DNA from: Anisakis pegreffii
Taxonomy: Eukaryota > Nematoda > Chromadorea > Rhabditida > Anisakidae
Assembly: GCA_035041965.1 (NCBI GenBank)
Contig: JAPYMA010000620.1
Coordinates: 53,468 to 117,467 of the forward strand
Reading direction: 5' to 3'
DNA length: 64,000 bases
Below, piece by piece: positions 63,470 to 64,000 of the stretch. Below the pieces are notes generated by a model. It did no database searches. It was not told where the DNA came from and worked only from the letters and a program-made list of their open reading frames with translations. The stretch's first letter is position 1; every line of letters starts with the position of its first letter. A program made the position numbers and the translations under genes.

Positions 63470-64000
63470 GACAAGCAGGAACAAAGGAAACTTGAAGCTT
63501 TCACAGAAAATCGTTAGACAGATATTATTCATTTTGGTACTTTCACTGGCTATCAAGAATCGTATTCAGCAAATGGCTTTCGGAAAGATATGATGAGGTC
63601 ACTGAACAAAGATCAAATTGTTTTAAGCGCGACAAATGACGTATGAATCTAACAACCTCATCAGCAAAGCGGATTTAAGATTATCATGAACAACTTGGGA
63701 GCATGCGAGATCAGGTTTGTGTTTGTAGGCGCTACGGCGATCGCTATAGTCAAAATCACGAGTGTCGATTCTCTGATTCAACAGAAGAACTTCAGAATCT
63801 CGAAATTTTAAAGCAGTGCACTATGAATATGAGTACTCATGCATTTTCAGGAAGGAAAATCGCTCTCCGAAATCACATCCAGCAGATGGTTTTCGGAAGA
63901 ATGTTATAAAAGCACCGGACAAAAAGTAAATTGTTTTGAGCAGCATGAATGAGCGATAAATTCAGCAATATCATCAGCAAAGCAGATTTAAGATTATCAT
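63470..64000. repeat. Imperfect direct repeat of about 313 bases at the right edge
   Basis: CAGC(A/G)AA(T/G)GG(C/T)TTTCGGA, AAATTGTTTT(A/G)AGC and ATTTAAGATTATCAT occur in the same order at 63570-63687 and 63880-64000. No gene is supported between 62984 and the window end apart from the probable promoter and leader of the zinc-cluster gene. Confidence 0.75.

Overview
The window is nuclear DNA of a nematode. Spliced genes with short exons, GT-AG introns of about 70 to 1,350 bases and roughly 64% A+T encode nematode-type families: a cuticle collagen, a patched-related (PTR) protein, a short SH2-tyrosine kinase of the expanded Fer-like worm group, a non-receptor tyrosine phosphatase and a cysteine-rich protein resembling chondroitin proteoglycan 4. 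Family content points to Chromadorea, perhaps a large-genome animal-parasitic (Spirurina-like) lineage; the species is not identified. I rebuilt gene models by hand from splice sites and reading-frame phase; in most of them every exon junction keeps the frame, which is strong internal support.

Layout. Plus strand: an IFT46/DYF-6 ciliary gene runs in from the left edge (171-4477), and a cysteine-rich secreted-type gene follows (9974-12878, 5' end not found). Minus strand from there on: PTR transporter-like gene (25513 to 17503, 18 exons, one single-base frame break), SH2-tyrosine kinase (36967 to 33475, 9 exons), cuticle collagen with a 490-residue non-collagenous tail (41682 to 37967, 8 exons), small SH2-only protein with an altered phosphotyrosine pocket (45585 to 43778, 5 exons), tyrosine phosphatase (51357 to 46752, about 10 exons), a broken acid-lipase fragment (about 53.66 to 52.89 kb) and an unrecognised 471-residue proline/glutamine-rich protein with two cysteine/histidine clusters (62983 to 59718, 7 exons).

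Kinase, SH2 protein and phosphatase lie head-to-tail within 18 kb, so writer, reader and eraser of phosphotyrosine are neighbours; in Caenorhabditis the same families are expanded and largely sperm-enriched. The rest is repeat-rich: pogo-like and hAT-like transposon remnants, several segmental duplications of 150-400 bases, a 31-base array of hairpins at 52.1-52.3 kb, and a compositionally odd 3.5-kb block (54.8-58.3 kb) with T-rich ends, an A/C-rich body, a G-rich segment and an array of about 95-base units whose two small hairpins vary in a compensatory way.

The most novel candidates are the 471-residue gene with the hairpin array 1.5 kb beyond it, the SH2 protein lacking the FLVR arginine, and the frequent use of weak splice sites (AAG acceptors, GTTCGT-type donors). 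No rRNA, tRNA or CRISPR was found.
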